Origin: Sphingomonas bisphenolicum
GTDB taxonomy: Bacteria > Pseudomonadota > Alphaproteobacteria > Sphingomonadales > Sphingomonadaceae
Assembly: GCF_024349785.1 (NCBI RefSeq)
Contig: NZ_AP018817.1
Span: 3,007,501 to 3,071,500 of the forward strand
Direction: 5' to 3'
Length of the DNA stretch: 64,000 nucleotides
The position numbers and the translations under genes were made by a program. Within the stretch, counting starts at the first letter, position 1, and every line of letters begins with the position of its first letter. Below, piece after piece: positions 1-7,695 of the stretch. Under the pieces are notes generated by a model. It was not told the origin of the DNA. It saw only the letters and a list, made by a program, of their open reading frames with translations, and did not search any database.

Positions 1-533
1 AGGCGATCGCCAAGAAGCTGAACAGCGCGATCTTCCCCGGCTTGCAGGGCGGCCCGCTGATGCACATCATCGCGGCCAAGGCGGTGGCGTTCAAGGAAGC
101 GCTGACGCCCGAATTCAAAGCCTATGCCCATCAGATCGTCGCCAACGCCCGCGCGCTGAGCGAGACGCTGGCCGATGCCGGCCTGTCGATCGTGTCGGGC
201 GGCACCGACAATCATCTGATGCTGGTCGACCTGCGCGCCAAGAACACCACCGGCAAGGCCGCGGAAAAGGCGCTCGATCGCGCCTATATCACCTGCAACA
301 AGAACAACGTGCCGTTCGACACGGCCAGCCCGTTCGTCACCTCGGGTGTCCGTTTGGGTACGCCTGCGGGCACGACGCGCGGCTTCCGCGAGGAAGAATT
401 CCGCGAAATCGGCCGCCTGATCGCCGAGGTCGTGGAAGGCCTGAAGCGCAATGGCGACGAAGGCGATGGCCAGGTCGAGCAGCATGTGCGGGAAAAGGTG
501 CTGGGCCTGACCGCGCGCTTCCCGATTTACTGA
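1..533 (+). CDS. glyA: Serine hydroxymethyltransferase, C-terminal part (5' end outside window)
   Basis: This is the last 176 codons of serine hydroxymethyltransferase, the PLP enzyme that converts serine and tetrahydrofolate to glycine and 5,10-methylene-THF in the cytosol. The frame is open from base 3 to the TGA at 531-533. The visible N-terminal stretch [20 protein letters not shown] is the strongly conserved segment just after the PLP lysine region of this family, and [20 protein letters not shown] follows as expected. The PLP lysine itself lies upstream of the window. A 14-bp inverted repeat lies directly downstream. nrdR follows on the same strand after 118 bases. The assignment is firm and only the start is missing. 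Confidence 0.97.
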   Translation, partial: AIAKKLNSAIFPGLQGGPLMHIIAAKAVAFKEALTPEFKAYAHQIVANARALSETLADAGLSIVSGGTDNHLMLVDLRAKNTTGKAAEKALDRAYITCNKNNVPFDTASPFVTSGVRLGTPAGTTRGFREEEFREIGRLIAEVVEGLKRNGDEGDGQVEQHVREKVLGLTARFPIY

Positions 534-543
534 TATACCTGAT

Positions 544-640
544 CCGTTCGGGCTGAGCGACGTCTAAGCCTCAGCCCGAACGGAGTGAAGGCTTCGCTAC
601 GCTCAGGACAGGCTTCAACTTTCGCTCAGGGCGAACGGAG
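544..640. repeat. REP-like palindromic repeat between glyA and nrdR
   Basis: A perfect 14-bp inverted repeat (544-557 against 570-583, arms CCGTTCGGGCTGAG and CTCAGCCCGAACGG) encloses a 12-base loop. A degenerate second unit continues to about 640 and ends in GGGCGAACGGAG. The same CCGTTCG/CGAACGG ends occur in at least four other intergenic regions here. No T-run follows, so it may act as a processing or rho-independent-like hairpin for glyA only by inference. Confidence 0.75.
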
Positions 641-651
641 TAAAAAGACCC

Positions 652-1113
652 ATGCGCTGCCCCTTCTGCGCCCATGAAGACAGCCAGGTGAAGGACAGCC
701 GGCCGACGGAAGATGGCAACGCCATCCGCCGCCGCCGCCAGTGCGAAGCGTGCGGCGCGCGCTTCACCACCTTCGAGCGCATCCAGTTGCGCGACATCTG
801 GGTGGTGAAGAGCGAAGGCCGCAAGGAAGCGTTCGAGCGCGACAAGCTGGCCCGCTCCATCGGCATCGCCTGCCGCAAACGGCCGATCGACCCCAGTCGC
901 CTGGAAAAGCTGATCTCCGGCATCCAGCGCCAGTTGGAAACCAGCGGCGACAGCGAAGTCCCCGCCCGCGCGATCGGCGAACTGGTGATGGAAGGGCTGA
1001 AACGCCTCGACAGTGTCGCCTATATCCGCTTCGCCAGCGTCTATAAGGACTTCACCGACGCCAAGGATTTCGAGGAATTTGCCGGGACGGTGAAGGAAGT
1101 CGGGCGGGAGTGA
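652..1113 (+). CDS. nrdR: Transcriptional repressor NrdR
   Basis: NrdR is the ATP/dATP-sensing repressor of ribonucleotide reductase genes. The 153 codons match the usual family length. An N-terminal zinc ribbon is visible as CPFC near residues 3-6 and CEAC near residues 31-34, preceded by RRRRQ. An ATP-cone domain fills residues 50-140 ([19 protein letters not shown], then [13 protein letters not shown]). The ATG lies 10 or so bases after a purine-rich GGAGTAAAAAG. In alphaproteobacteria nrdR often follows glyA, as here, which supports the call. Confidence 0.96.
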   Translation: MRCPFCAHEDSQVKDSRPTEDGNAIRRRRQCEACGARFTTFERIQLRDIWVVKSEGRKEAFERDKLARSIGIACRKRPIDPSRLEKLISGIQRQLETSGDSEVPARAIGELVMEGLKRLDSVAYIRFASVYKDFTDAKDFEEFAGTVKEVGRE

Positions 1114-1160
1114 GACGGTAATGGCCCCAAGTTTCAATCGCCGTTCAGTTAGCTTCCTAT

Positions 1161-1212
1161 TTCCGTTCGTCCTGAGTAGCCATTGAGCGAAGTCGAAATG
1201 GCGTATCGAAGG
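1161..1212. repeat. Left inverted copy of REP-like element flanking the GIY-YIG gene
   Basis: The copy runs from TTCCGTTCGTCCTGAGTAG through TCGAAATGGC to CGTATCGAAGGA. Read on the opposite strand it matches 1494-1547: the outer blocks TATTTCCGTTCGTCCTGAGTAG and CGTATCGAAGGA are identical. The inner stem is GCCAT/ATGGC here but GGGGC/GCCCC in the right copy, so both strands of the stem changed together. Confidence 0.8.
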
Positions 1213-1220
1213 ACCGCACA

Positions 1221-2276
1221 ATGAGCTTTCATGCCTATATGCTCCTTTGCGCGGACGGCAGCTATTATCTGGGCCATACTGACAATCTGGAACAGCGTAT
1301 CGCGCAGCACCAGTCAGGCGAAATTACAGGATATACGCACAGCCGCCGCCCAGTGATTTTAGTGTGGAGTCAAGAGTTTGGTTCGCGGGATGAAGCGCTG
1401 TCCGCCGAACAGCAGATCAAGGGCTGGTCTCGAAGAAAGAAGGAAGGTTTGATCGCCGGTGATTGGGACGCAATCAGGCAGGCAGCGCGCAAATCCTTCG
1501 ATACGGGGCTTCGACAATCTCAGCCCCTACTCAGGACGAACGGAAATATGACCGAAGTTATTGCCCCCTCCCCCGTCATGGTCCTGGTCCGCCCGCAACT
1601 GGGCGAGAATATCGGGAAGGCCGCGCGCGCGATGCTGAATTTCGGGCTGACCGACATGCGGCTGGTGACCCCGCGCGACGGCTGGCCCAATCCCGATGCC
1701 GGCCCGGCGGCGGCCGGCGCGGACTTCATCCTGGATCAGGCGCAAGTCTATGAGACGCTGGCCGATGCGGTCGCGGACTGCGCTCATGTCTATGCCACCA
1801 CGGTGCGCAAGCGCGGCGTGACCAAGCCGGTCGTGACACCGGAGGAAGCCGCGCGTGAAATCCATGCCGCGCAGGGCCGTTGCGCCTATGTCTTCGGCCC
1901 GGAACGGTCGGGGCTGGAGACGGAGGATGTCGCGGTCGCGCGCAAGATCCTGACCGTGCCGATCAACCCGGAATTCGGGTCGCTCAATCTGGCGCAGGCG
2001 GTGATCCTGTGCGCCTATGAATGGTCGAAACAGGCCGATCTGGCACAGCCCACCATCACCGACCTGGGCGAACCTGCGCCACAGGCGGAGCTGGAGGGCA
2101 TGATCGAGCAGCTCGATGCGCTGCTGGTGAAGGCCGGCTATTTCTTCCCGCCCGACCGCGCCGGTGCGACCCGCCTGACGCTGCGCAACCTGCTGACCAA
2201 GCCGGGCTGGAACCATCTGGAGGTACGGACGCTGCGCGGCGTGCTGTCGCACTTGGCGAGACCGCGGGAGCGGTGA
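1221..2276 (+). CDS. GIY-YIG nuclease domain protein, reading in frame into TrmJ
   Basis: Residues 1-85 form a small GIY-YIG nuclease of the UPF0213/YhbQ type. The GIY-equivalent is AYMLLCADGSYYLG, with the catalytic arginine in LEQRIAQH and the metal-binding glutamate in SAEQQIKGW. The frame has no stop after this domain. About 18 codons are supplied by a palindromic repeat (1494-1547) and then the frame becomes TrmJ, giving 351 codons in all. Either the cell makes a nuclease-methyltransferase fusion, or the nuclease lost its stop when the repeat arose and TrmJ is made mainly from the internal ATG at 1548. The stretch 1310-1400 is visibly more AT-rich than its neighbours, which suggests acquisition. 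The domain calls are firm, but whether one protein is made is open. Confidence 0.75.
   Translation: MSFHAYMLLCADGSYYLGHTDNLEQRIAQHQSGEITGYTHSRRPVILVWSQEFGSRDEALSAEQQIKGWSRRKKEGLIAGDWDAIRQAARKSFDTGLRQSQPLLRTNGNMTEVIAPSPVMVLVRPQLGENIGKAARAMLNFGLTDMRLVTPRDGWPNPDAGPAAAGADFILDQAQVYETLADAVADCAHVYATTVRKRGVTKPVVTPEEAAREIHAAQGRCAYVFGPERSGLETEDVAVARKILTVPINPEFGSLNLAQAVILCAYEWSKQADLAQPTITDLGEPAPQAELEGMIEQLDALLVKAGYFFPPDRAGATRLTLRNLLTKPGWNHLEVRTLRGVLSHLARPRER
1494..1547. repeat. Right inverted copy of REP-like element, translated as a linker
   Basis: This copy runs from TCCTTCGATACGGGGC to GGACGAACGGAAAT. It is the inverted partner of 1161-1212 and carries a GGGGC/GCCCC inner stem. It is open in the frame of the flanking genes and would encode a linker (around residues 92-109) between the nuclease and methyltransferase domains. 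It ends directly before the ATG at 1548. Confidence 0.8.
1548..2276 (+). CDS. trmJ: tRNA (cytidine/uridine-2'-O-)-methyltransferase TrmJ (internal start)
   Basis: From the internal ATG at 1548 the frame encodes 242 residues of a SPOUT-class RNA 2'-O-methyltransferase of the TrmH/TrmJ type, which modifies position 32 of several tRNAs. The start VMVLVRPQLGENIGKAAR is the usual N-terminus. The SAM-binding knot is seen in FGPERSGLETEDVA and PINPEFGSLNLAQAV. The C-terminal region holds LTLRNLLTKPGWNHLEVRTL, typical of TrmJ. The length equals stand-alone family members, so this start is probably the original one. The Shine-Dalgarno would be ACGGAAAT inside the repeat, which is weak. A perfect 64-bp palindrome follows the stop. 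Confidence 0.9.
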   Translation: MTEVIAPSPVMVLVRPQLGENIGKAARAMLNFGLTDMRLVTPRDGWPNPDAGPAAAGADFILDQAQVYETLADAVADCAHVYATTVRKRGVTKPVVTPEEAAREIHAAQGRCAYVFGPERSGLETEDVAVARKILTVPINPEFGSLNLAQAVILCAYEWSKQADLAQPTITDLGEPAPQAELEGMIEQLDALLVKAGYFFPPDRAGATRLTLRNLLTKPGWNHLEVRTLRGVLSHLARPRER

Positions 2277-2285
2277 ACTCATCTT

Positions 2286-2349
2286 CCGTTCGGTTCGAGC
2301 CTGTCGAGAACCCTGGCGCCAGGGTTCTCGACAGGCTCGAACCGAACGG
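2286..2349. repeat. Perfect 64-bp palindrome between convergent genes
   Basis: A 32-base arm starting CCGTTCGGTTCGAGCC is followed with no spacer by its exact reverse complement ending in CGAACCGAACGG; the centre is between 2317 and 2318 (CCCTGGC|GCCAGGG). It lies between trmJ (+) and the chorismate mutase gene (-) and could serve as a bidirectional transcript-end hairpin. Its ends match the other repeats of this window. Confidence 0.9.
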
Positions 2350-2356
2350 GGGCAAG

Positions 2357-2653
2357 TTAACCCCGCGTCCGGTCGAACTCCGCCATTTCATAGGCGATCG
2401 ACGCTTCGACCAGCTCTTCCCACATGCCCGCGATCAGGTCGCACGGCACCCCCGACGCCTCCGCCTCGGCGCAGGCGTTGGCGATGACCTCCGCCTTGCG
2501 CGCTTCGTCGCGGACGGCGCTGCGATCGGGCTTGATCCGGGCGGCGGCGCGCATATGGGCGAAGCGCTGGGCCAGCAGGGCCACGATCTGCCGGTCGAGA
2601 TTGTCGACGCCGGCGCGCACCTGCGCCATGGTGGAATAGTGTTCGGGAGTCAT
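2357..2653 (-). CDS. Chorismate mutase (AroQ class)
   Basis: This gene encodes a 98-residue all-helical AroQ-type chorismate mutase, which converts chorismate to prephenate for Phe/Tyr synthesis. The helix-1 signature is VRAGVDNLDRQIVALLAQRF at residues 10-29, followed by AAARIKPDRSAVRDEARKAEV, where R and K residues bind the substrate carboxylates. The C-terminal helix is WEELVEASIAYE. The frame is open much further upstream, but the ATG at 2653 (MTPEHYSTM) matches family N-termini. A weak GGACAGG lies in front of it. It stands alone, convergent with trmJ and divergent from rpsD. Confidence 0.9.
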   Translation of the reverse strand: MTPEHYSTMAQVRAGVDNLDRQIVALLAQRFAHMRAAARIKPDRSAVRDEARKAEVIANACAEAEASGVPCDLIAGMWEELVEASIAYEMAEFDRTRG

Positions 2654-2692
2654 GCCTGTCCGACTAAGCCGCCGCACGCAACCTGTCGAGGC

Positions 2693-2721
2693 TTGACATA
2701 TATCCCTCTTCTGGTCATAGG
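2693..2721 (+). promoter_or_regulatory. Probable sigma-70 promoter of rpsD
   Basis: A perfect -35 TTGACA at 2693-2698 is followed after 16-17 bases by TCATAG/CATAGG at about 2715-2721 as a partial -10. It lies 120 bases upstream of the rpsD start in the divergent region with the chorismate mutase gene. The -35 is convincing, the -10 less so. Confidence 0.55.
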
Positions 2722-2843
2722 CGCGCCTTCGCAATTGGCTCCGCATCCCGGTGAAGCGGTGGCCCTGCCCCTGAGCGCACAAACGCAAAACGGACGTAGG
2801 CGATACCGGGAACAACGTTAGACGCAATGACTAGGAATTATCT

Positions 2844-3458
2844 ATGACGAAGCGCACCAGCGCCAAGTACAAGCTCGACCGTCGTATGGGCGAGAATATC
2901 TGGGGCCGTCCCAAGTCGCCTGTCAACAAGCGCGAATATGGTCCCGGTCAGCACGGCCAGCGCCGCAAGGGCAAGATGTCGGACTATGGCATCCAGCTGC
3001 GCGCCAAGCAGAAGCTGAAGGGCTATTATGGCGACATCACCGAGAAGCAGTTCAAGAAGAACTATTTCGAAGCCAGCCGCATGAAGGGCGACACCGGCCA
3101 GAACCTGATCGGTCTGCTGGAGCGCCGCCTGGATGCCGTCGTGTACCGCGCCAAGTTCGCGCCGACCATCTTCTCGGCCCGCCAGATCGTGTCGCACGGC
3201 CACATCTATGTGAACGGCGTGAAGTGCAACATCGCGTCGCGTCTGGTGAAGCCGGGCGACGAAATCACCCTGGGCAAGAAGGCGCAGGAAATGGCGCTGG
3301 TTCTGGAAGCGCAGAGCCTGCCCGAGCGTGACATCCCCGACTATGTCGCCCCCGACGGCGCCGCCAAGGTCAGCTATGTCCGCGTGCCCACGCTGGACGA
3401 AGTGCCCTATCCGGTGAAGATGGAACCGAATCTGGTCGTCGAATTCTATTCGCGCTAA
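2844..3458 (+). CDS. rpsD: 30S ribosomal protein S4
   Basis: S4 is a primary 16S rRNA-binding protein of the small subunit. The 204 codons equal the usual alphaproteobacterial length. The N-terminus [20 protein letters not shown] matches non-zinc S4 proteins. The S4 RNA-binding domain is at residues 92-155 ([38 protein letters not shown]). The C-terminus [11 protein letters not shown] is the classic ending. The gene is monocistronic, with a promoter-like TTGACA 150 bases upstream and a strong terminator 25 bases downstream. Confidence 0.99.
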   Translation: MTKRTSAKYKLDRRMGENIWGRPKSPVNKREYGPGQHGQRRKGKMSDYGIQLRAKQKLKGYYGDITEKQFKKNYFEASRMKGDTGQNLIGLLERRLDAVVYRAKFAPTIFSARQIVSHGHIYVNGVKCNIASRLVKPGDEITLGKKAQEMALVLEAQSLPERDIPDYVAPDGAAKVSYVRVPTLDEVPYPVKMEPNLVVEFYSR

Positions 3459-3481
3459 TCGGTCTTCCGAGCAGAGTTACA

Positions 3482-3517
3482 AAGAAGGGCGGCCCCGTAA
3501 GGAGCCGCCCTTCTTCG
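3482..3517 (+). terminator. Rho-independent terminator of rpsD
   Basis: The 12-bp stem AAGAAGGGCGGC (3482-3493) pairs with GCCGCCCTTCTT (3504-3515) around the loop CCCGTAAGGA. The stem's own T-rich 3' side (CTTCTTCG) replaces a long U-tract. Confidence 0.85.
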
Positions 3518-3591
3518 TGCACGCAACATTCTTGCGCAGTATCCCGCACGGTGGCATCACCTGATCATTCGTAAAATAAAGGGTGACTTCC

Positions 3592-5280
3592 ATGCGTAGC
3601 TCCATCGCGGCGATTGCCGCCGTCCTTGCCCTGTCGGCCTGCGCGACCGACGGCGCCGACACCCCGCCCGCTGCGGCATCCGCGACGCCGCCCGCAACGG
3701 CCGCCGCAGAGCCGTCGATCGACACGATGAAGCGGCTGGTGCAGTTACTGTCTTCTGACGCCTATGAGGGCCGCGCGCCCGGATCGCCCGGCGAAGAAAA
3801 AACGCTGGCCCTGCTCGCCGCCGAATTCGGCAAGCTCGGCCTCCAGCCCGGCAACAAGGGTAGCTGGTTCCAGGACGTGCCGTTGGTCGAGATCAATGCC
3901 AGAAATGTCTCGCCGCTGCGCTTCACCGGCGGCAAGAGCGCCGTCACCGCCAACTACGGCCCCGAAATGGTGATCGGCACCTATCGCACCACGCAGCCCA
4001 GGATTGCGATCAAAGACAGCCCGGTCGTCTTCGTCGGCTATGGCATCAACGCGCCCGAAAAGGGGTGGAACGACTATGCCGGGCTGGACGTCAAGGGCAA
4101 GACGGTGGTCATCCTGGTCAACGACCCGGATTATGAGACGCCGGGGCTGACCGGCCCGTTCAACGGCCGGGCGATGACCTATTATGGCCGCTGGACCTAC
4201 AAGTTCGAGGAAGCCGCACGCCAAGGCGCGGCTGCCGCGATCATTGTGCATGATACGGTACCCGCCGCCTATGGCTGGAACGTGGTGCAGTCGAGCTGGA
4301 CCGGCGCGCAGCATGTCGCCGACAGCGCCAACGGCAATGCCGACCAGAGCCAGGCGATCGGTTGGATCCAGAAGGACAAGGCCGCCGCTTTATTCGCCAG
4401 CGCGGGCCTGAACCTCGACGCGCAGATGGCCGCGGCGAAGAAGCCGGGCTTCAAGGCGGTGGCGCTGACGGGCATCAAGGCGACGGTCTCGTTCGACAAC
4501 GACCTGCGCAAGCATATGTCGAAAAACGTCGTGGCGCTGCTGCCGGGCAAGACGCGGCCCGACGAATATGTGCTCTACAGCGCCCATTGGGACCATCTGG
4601 GCCATTGCCAGGCGGCGCCGGACGGCGACGACATCTGCAACGGCGCAGTGGACAACGCGACCGGCACTGCGGCGCTGGTGGCGCTGGCGCAGGCCAATGT
4701 GAAGGCCGGTCCGACCGACCGCAGCCAAGTGTTCCTGGCGGTGACGGCCGAGGAATCGGGGCTGCTGGGATCGGCCTATTATGGCGACAACCCCGTCTTC
4801 CCGTTCAGCAAGACGGTAGGGGGCGTGAACATGGACGCGCTCAGCGTCGCGGGCCTCGCCAAGAATGTCGTGGTGATCGGCAAGGGCAAGTCGCAGCTCG
4901 ACGCCTATCTCGACCGGGCGCTGAGCGCGCAAGGCCGGGTATCGACGCTGGAGCCGACCCCGGAAAAGGGCTTCTACTATCGTTCCGACCATTTCAGCTT
5001 CGCCAAGCACGGCTTGCCGATGCTCTATTTCGAGGGCGGCGAGGATCTGGTGCAGGGCGGTACCGCGGCGGGGCTGGCCGCGGCGGAGGATTATACCAAG
5101 AACCGCTATCATGGCCCCAAGGACGAATATGACCCCAATTGGGACTGGACCGGGGTGCTGGCGGACCTGAAGCTCTATTACAACGTAGGTCGCGACCTGG
5201 CGACCACGACCGACTGGCCCAACTGGGTAGAGGGCGACGAATTCCGCGCCATTCGCGACAAGGATCGCGCGGGGAAGTAG
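3592..5280 (+). CDS. M28 family zinc aminopeptidase, lipoprotein
   Basis: This 562-residue protein has a lipoprotein signal with the lipobox LSAC at about residues 16-19, so it is probably anchored in the cell envelope. A PA-like insert (residues 130-260) precedes the M28 peptidase core. Metal ligands are visible: SAHWDHLGHC near 330, NGAVDNATGTAALV near 350, the catalytic and ligand glutamates in VTAEESGLLGS, an Asp in VNMDALSV, and the final His in YRSDHFSFAKHGLP. The ATG at 3592 is preceded by AAAGGGTG at good spacing. A GTG at 3583 is also in frame but too close to that site. The function is broad peptide trimming; the substrate is unknown. Confidence 0.93.
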   Translation: MRSSIAAIAAVLALSACATDGADTPPAAASATPPATAAAEPSIDTMKRLVQLLSSDAYEGRAPGSPGEEKTLALLAAEFGKLGLQPGNKGSWFQDVPLVEINARNVSPLRFTGGKSAVTANYGPEMVIGTYRTTQPRIAIKDSPVVFVGYGINAPEKGWNDYAGLDVKGKTVVILVNDPDYETPGLTGPFNGRAMTYYGRWTYKFEEAARQGAAAAIIVHDTVPAAYGWNVVQSSWTGAQHVADSANGNADQSQAIGWIQKDKAAALFASAGLNLDAQMAAAKKPGFKAVALTGIKATVSFDNDLRKHMSKNVVALLPGKTRPDEYVLYSAHWDHLGHCQAAPDGDDICNGAVDNATGTAALVALAQANVKAGPTDRSQVFLAVTAEESGLLGSAYYGDNPVFPFSKTVGGVNMDALSVAGLAKNVVVIGKGKSQLDAYLDRALSAQGRVSTLEPTPEKGFYYRSDHFSFAKHGLPMLYFEGGEDLVQGGTAAGLAAAEDYTKNRYHGPKDEYDPNWDWTGVLADLKLYYNVGRDLATTTDWPNWVEGDEFRAIRDKDRAGK

Positions 5281-5290
5281 AGGGAAGCGA

Positions 5291-5314
5291 CCTATTCCCC
5301 GGCCGGGGAATAGG
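5291..5314. terminator. Perfect 24-bp palindrome between convergent genes
   Basis: CCTATTCCCCGG is followed directly by its reverse complement CCGGGGAATAGG. It lies 10 bases after the peptidase stop and includes the stop codon (CTA, read as TAG) of the minus-strand gene. It probably acts as a shared transcript-end hairpin, although no U-tract follows. Confidence 0.5.
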
Positions 5315-5744
5315 TCCAATTCTGCGCCTGGCTGCCATCCATCCTGGCGGTTTCGGCCATCAGCAGCCGCCCCTCCCGCCAGTAGCGGATGCGCTGGGGA
5401 TAATCATGGTTCGGGTTGGCGAAGCTGATGTCACGCACGCCTTCGGCGACGACGGGGAAGATCGTCGTCGCACCGCCTTCGGGCGCGGCATGGAGGGTCA
5501 GCGATCCGTCGGCGGCGCGCACGATGCGCATCACTTCCCAGGATCGCAGCGTTTCCCCGCGCCCGGTGCGTCCCACGCCGATCATCGTGCCGCCGCGCGG
5601 CAGCGTCCAGACTTCCTCGGTCCAGCGATCGTCCCGCTTTTGCAGCCATTCGCCGGTCAGCCAGTCGGGCAGTTCGCCCGCCTGACCCTGGCCGGAGAAC
5701 AGCAGCAGCAGCCCGGCCGCGATCGTCGAAACTCGTCTCTTCAT
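5292..5744 (-). CDS. Secreted DUF6265-like protein
   Basis: A 150-residue exported protein. A signal peptide MKRRVSTIAAGLLLLFSGQG is followed by a cut after GQA. The mature part begins LPDWLTGEWLQK, contains WTLPRGGTMIGVGRT and ends with FANPNHDYPQRIRYWREG. This resembles the DUF6265 family of small lipocalin-like periplasmic proteins, for which no function is established. The start at 5744 was chosen because the hydrophobic signal begins there; the open frame extends further upstream without family resemblance. It is convergent with the M28 peptidase gene and divergent from aguA, 98 bases away. Confidence 0.8.
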   Translation of the reverse strand: MKRRVSTIAAGLLLLFSGQGQAGELPDWLTGEWLQKRDDRWTEEVWTLPRGGTMIGVGRTGRGETLRSWEVMRIVRAADGSLTLHAAPEGGATTIFPVVAEGVRDISFANPNHDYPQRIRYWREGRLLMAETARMDGSQAQNWTYSPAGE

Positions 5745-5842
5745 GGCCTTCGCCCTCTGTCCACACGCCGTCCGGCACGCTATGGAGCGCGCGCAACGCC
5801 CGCTATCACGGATCGGCCCCCGGTCGAGCAAGGACAAAAGCC

Positions 5843-6829
5843 ATGACTTTCCGCATGCCCGCCGAATGGGCGCCGCACGACTGGACCTGGATCGGCTTCC
5901 CGACCAACCCCGCAGAATGGCCCGACGCGTTCGAGGAGGCGCGCGCGCAGATCGCCGCCTTCGCCAGCGCCCTCCATGCCGACGGCAAGGGCGAGGAGGT
6001 GCGGCTGGTCGTCGCCAATGAGGGCGATGCGCAAGCGGCGCGCGCGCTGGTTGCGCCGGGCGTATCGATCATCGTCCATAAGCTGGGCGACGTCTGGCTG
6101 CGCGACACCGCGCCGATCGCGGCGCTGAACGGCGCAGGGAGTCGCGCACTGGTCGATTTCGGCTTCAACGGCTGGGGCGGCAAATATCAGATGCCGGGCG
6201 ACGAGGATATCGGCGCGCGGCTGGCTGCGACCACCGATATGCCCGTTTCCACCCAGCATTGGGTGTTCGAAGGCGGCGCGATCGACACCGACGGCTCCGG
6301 CCTGTTCGTGACCACGGAGCAATGCTTGCTCAATCCGAATCGCAACCCTGACCTGGACCGCGGCAAGATCGAGACGCTGCTGGCCGGCGCGCTGGGCCTG
6401 TCGGACATGCTGTGGCTGGGCGACGGCTTGCTGAACGATCATACCGACGGCCATGTCGACAATCTCGCCCGTTTCGTCGGGCCGGGCAAGCTGGCGCTGC
6501 CGATCGCGACGACCGACGACGATCCCAATGCGGCCCTCTATGCCGACGCCCGCGGCCGCGCGAAAGCACATGGCGTCGAGGTGATCGACATCCCCTCCCC
6601 CGGTCTGGTGCTGGTGGATGGCGAGGCGATCCCGGCCAGCTACATGAATTTCTACGTCGGCAACGCCGCCGTCATCGTGCCTATCTATGGCCAGCCCAAC
6701 GACCAGGCCGCGCTCGATGCCTTCCGTCCTTTCTTTCCGGGCCGGGATATTGTCGGGCTGCGCAGCGATGCCATATTGTCGGGCGGCGGCAGCTTCCATT
6801 GCTGCAGCCAGCAGATGCCATCCGTCTGA
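5843..6829 (+). CDS. aguA: Agmatine deiminase
   Basis: Agmatine deiminase hydrolyses agmatine to N-carbamoylputrescine plus ammonia, the first step of the arginine-decarboxylase route to putrescine. The 328 residues are slightly shorter than the usual 340-370. The N-terminus MPAEWAPHDWTWIGFPTNP is typical. Substrate and catalytic residues appear in VWLRDTAP (about 82), LNDHTDGHVDN (His-Asp, about 195-205) and the C-terminal GGGSFHCCSQQ, where the first Cys is the nucleophile. AAGGAC sits 8 bases before the ATG. aguB follows 17 bases later, making a two-enzyme operon. Confidence 0.94.
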   Translation: MTFRMPAEWAPHDWTWIGFPTNPAEWPDAFEEARAQIAAFASALHADGKGEEVRLVVANEGDAQAARALVAPGVSIIVHKLGDVWLRDTAPIAALNGAGSRALVDFGFNGWGGKYQMPGDEDIGARLAATTDMPVSTQHWVFEGGAIDTDGSGLFVTTEQCLLNPNRNPDLDRGKIETLLAGALGLSDMLWLGDGLLNDHTDGHVDNLARFVGPGKLALPIATTDDDPNAALYADARGRAKAHGVEVIDIPSPGLVLVDGEAIPASYMNFYVGNAAVIVPIYGQPNDQAALDAFRPFFPGRDIVGLRSDAILSGGGSFHCCSQQMPSV

Positions 6830-6846
6830 TAAGTTCAGGGACAGAC

Positions 6847-7695
6847 ATGACCAAAGTGACAGTAGCCGCGCTGCAACTCAGCTTTTCCGACGATATGGGC
6901 GAGAATATCGCCAAGGTCGCGGACCATGTGCGCAAGGCAGCCAGTCGCGGCGCGAAGATCATCCTGCCGCCCGAATTGTTCGAAGGGCCGTATTTCTGTC
7001 GGGTCGAAGACGAAGCGCTGTTCGCCAGCGCCGAGCCGACCGACACCCATCCCGCTGTGCAGGCAATGCGCAAGCTGGCGAAAGAACTGGGCGTCTATAT
7101 CCCCACCAGCTTTTTCGAGCGCGACGGCCATCATCATTACAACTCGCTCGCGATGATCGATGACACAGGCGAGATCATGGGCGTCTATCGCAAGAGCCAT
7201 ATTCCCGACGGACCGGGCTATGAGGAAAAATATTATTTCCGCCCCGGCAATACGGGGTTCAAGGTGTGGCCGACCAAATATGGCACTATCGGCGTCGGCA
7301 TCTGCTGGGACCAATGGTATCCCGAAACCGCGCGCTGCATGGCCCTGATGGGAGCGGAGATGCTCTTCTACCCCACCGCGATCGGCTCCGAACCCTATGA
7401 CAGCGAGCTGAACACCAGCCGCATGTGGCGCCGGGCGATGATCGGCCATGCGGTCAGCAACTGTATGCCGGTGATCGCCGCCAACCGGATCGGCGACGAG
7501 GACGGCCAGCTCTTCTACGGCCACAGCTTCATCACCGACGAATGGGGCGATTTCGCCGCCGAAGCCGATGCGAAGGACCAGGGCGCGCTGGTGGCGACGC
7601 TGGACCTGGCCAAGGCGCGCATGCATCGCGCCGGCATGGGCTTCTTCCGCGATCGTCGGCCGGAGCTTTACGGCCGGATCGCGCAGGACATTTGA
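6847..7695 (+). CDS. aguB: N-carbamoylputrescine amidase
   Basis: This nitrilase-superfamily enzyme of 282 residues hydrolyses N-carbamoylputrescine to putrescine, CO2 and ammonia, completing the pathway begun by aguA just upstream. The Glu-Lys-Cys triad is visible: PPELFEGPYF (Glu near 42), YRKSHIPDGPGYEEKYYF (Lys near 117) and GVGICWDQWYPE (Cys near 154). RMWRRAMIGHA and GHSFITDEWG are also characteristic. The start is ATG 6847 behind AGGGACAG. The next gene begins directly after its TGA, so co-transcription is likely. Confidence 0.95.
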   Translation: MTKVTVAALQLSFSDDMGENIAKVADHVRKAASRGAKIILPPELFEGPYFCRVEDEALFASAEPTDTHPAVQAMRKLAKELGVYIPTSFFERDGHHHYNSLAMIDDTGEIMGVYRKSHIPDGPGYEEKYYFRPGNTGFKVWPTKYGTIGVGICWDQWYPETARCMALMGAEMLFYPTAIGSEPYDSELNTSRMWRRAMIGHAVSNCMPVIAANRIGDEDGQLFYGHSFITDEWGDFAAEADAKDQGALVATLDLAKARMHRAGMGFFRDRRPELYGRIAQDI

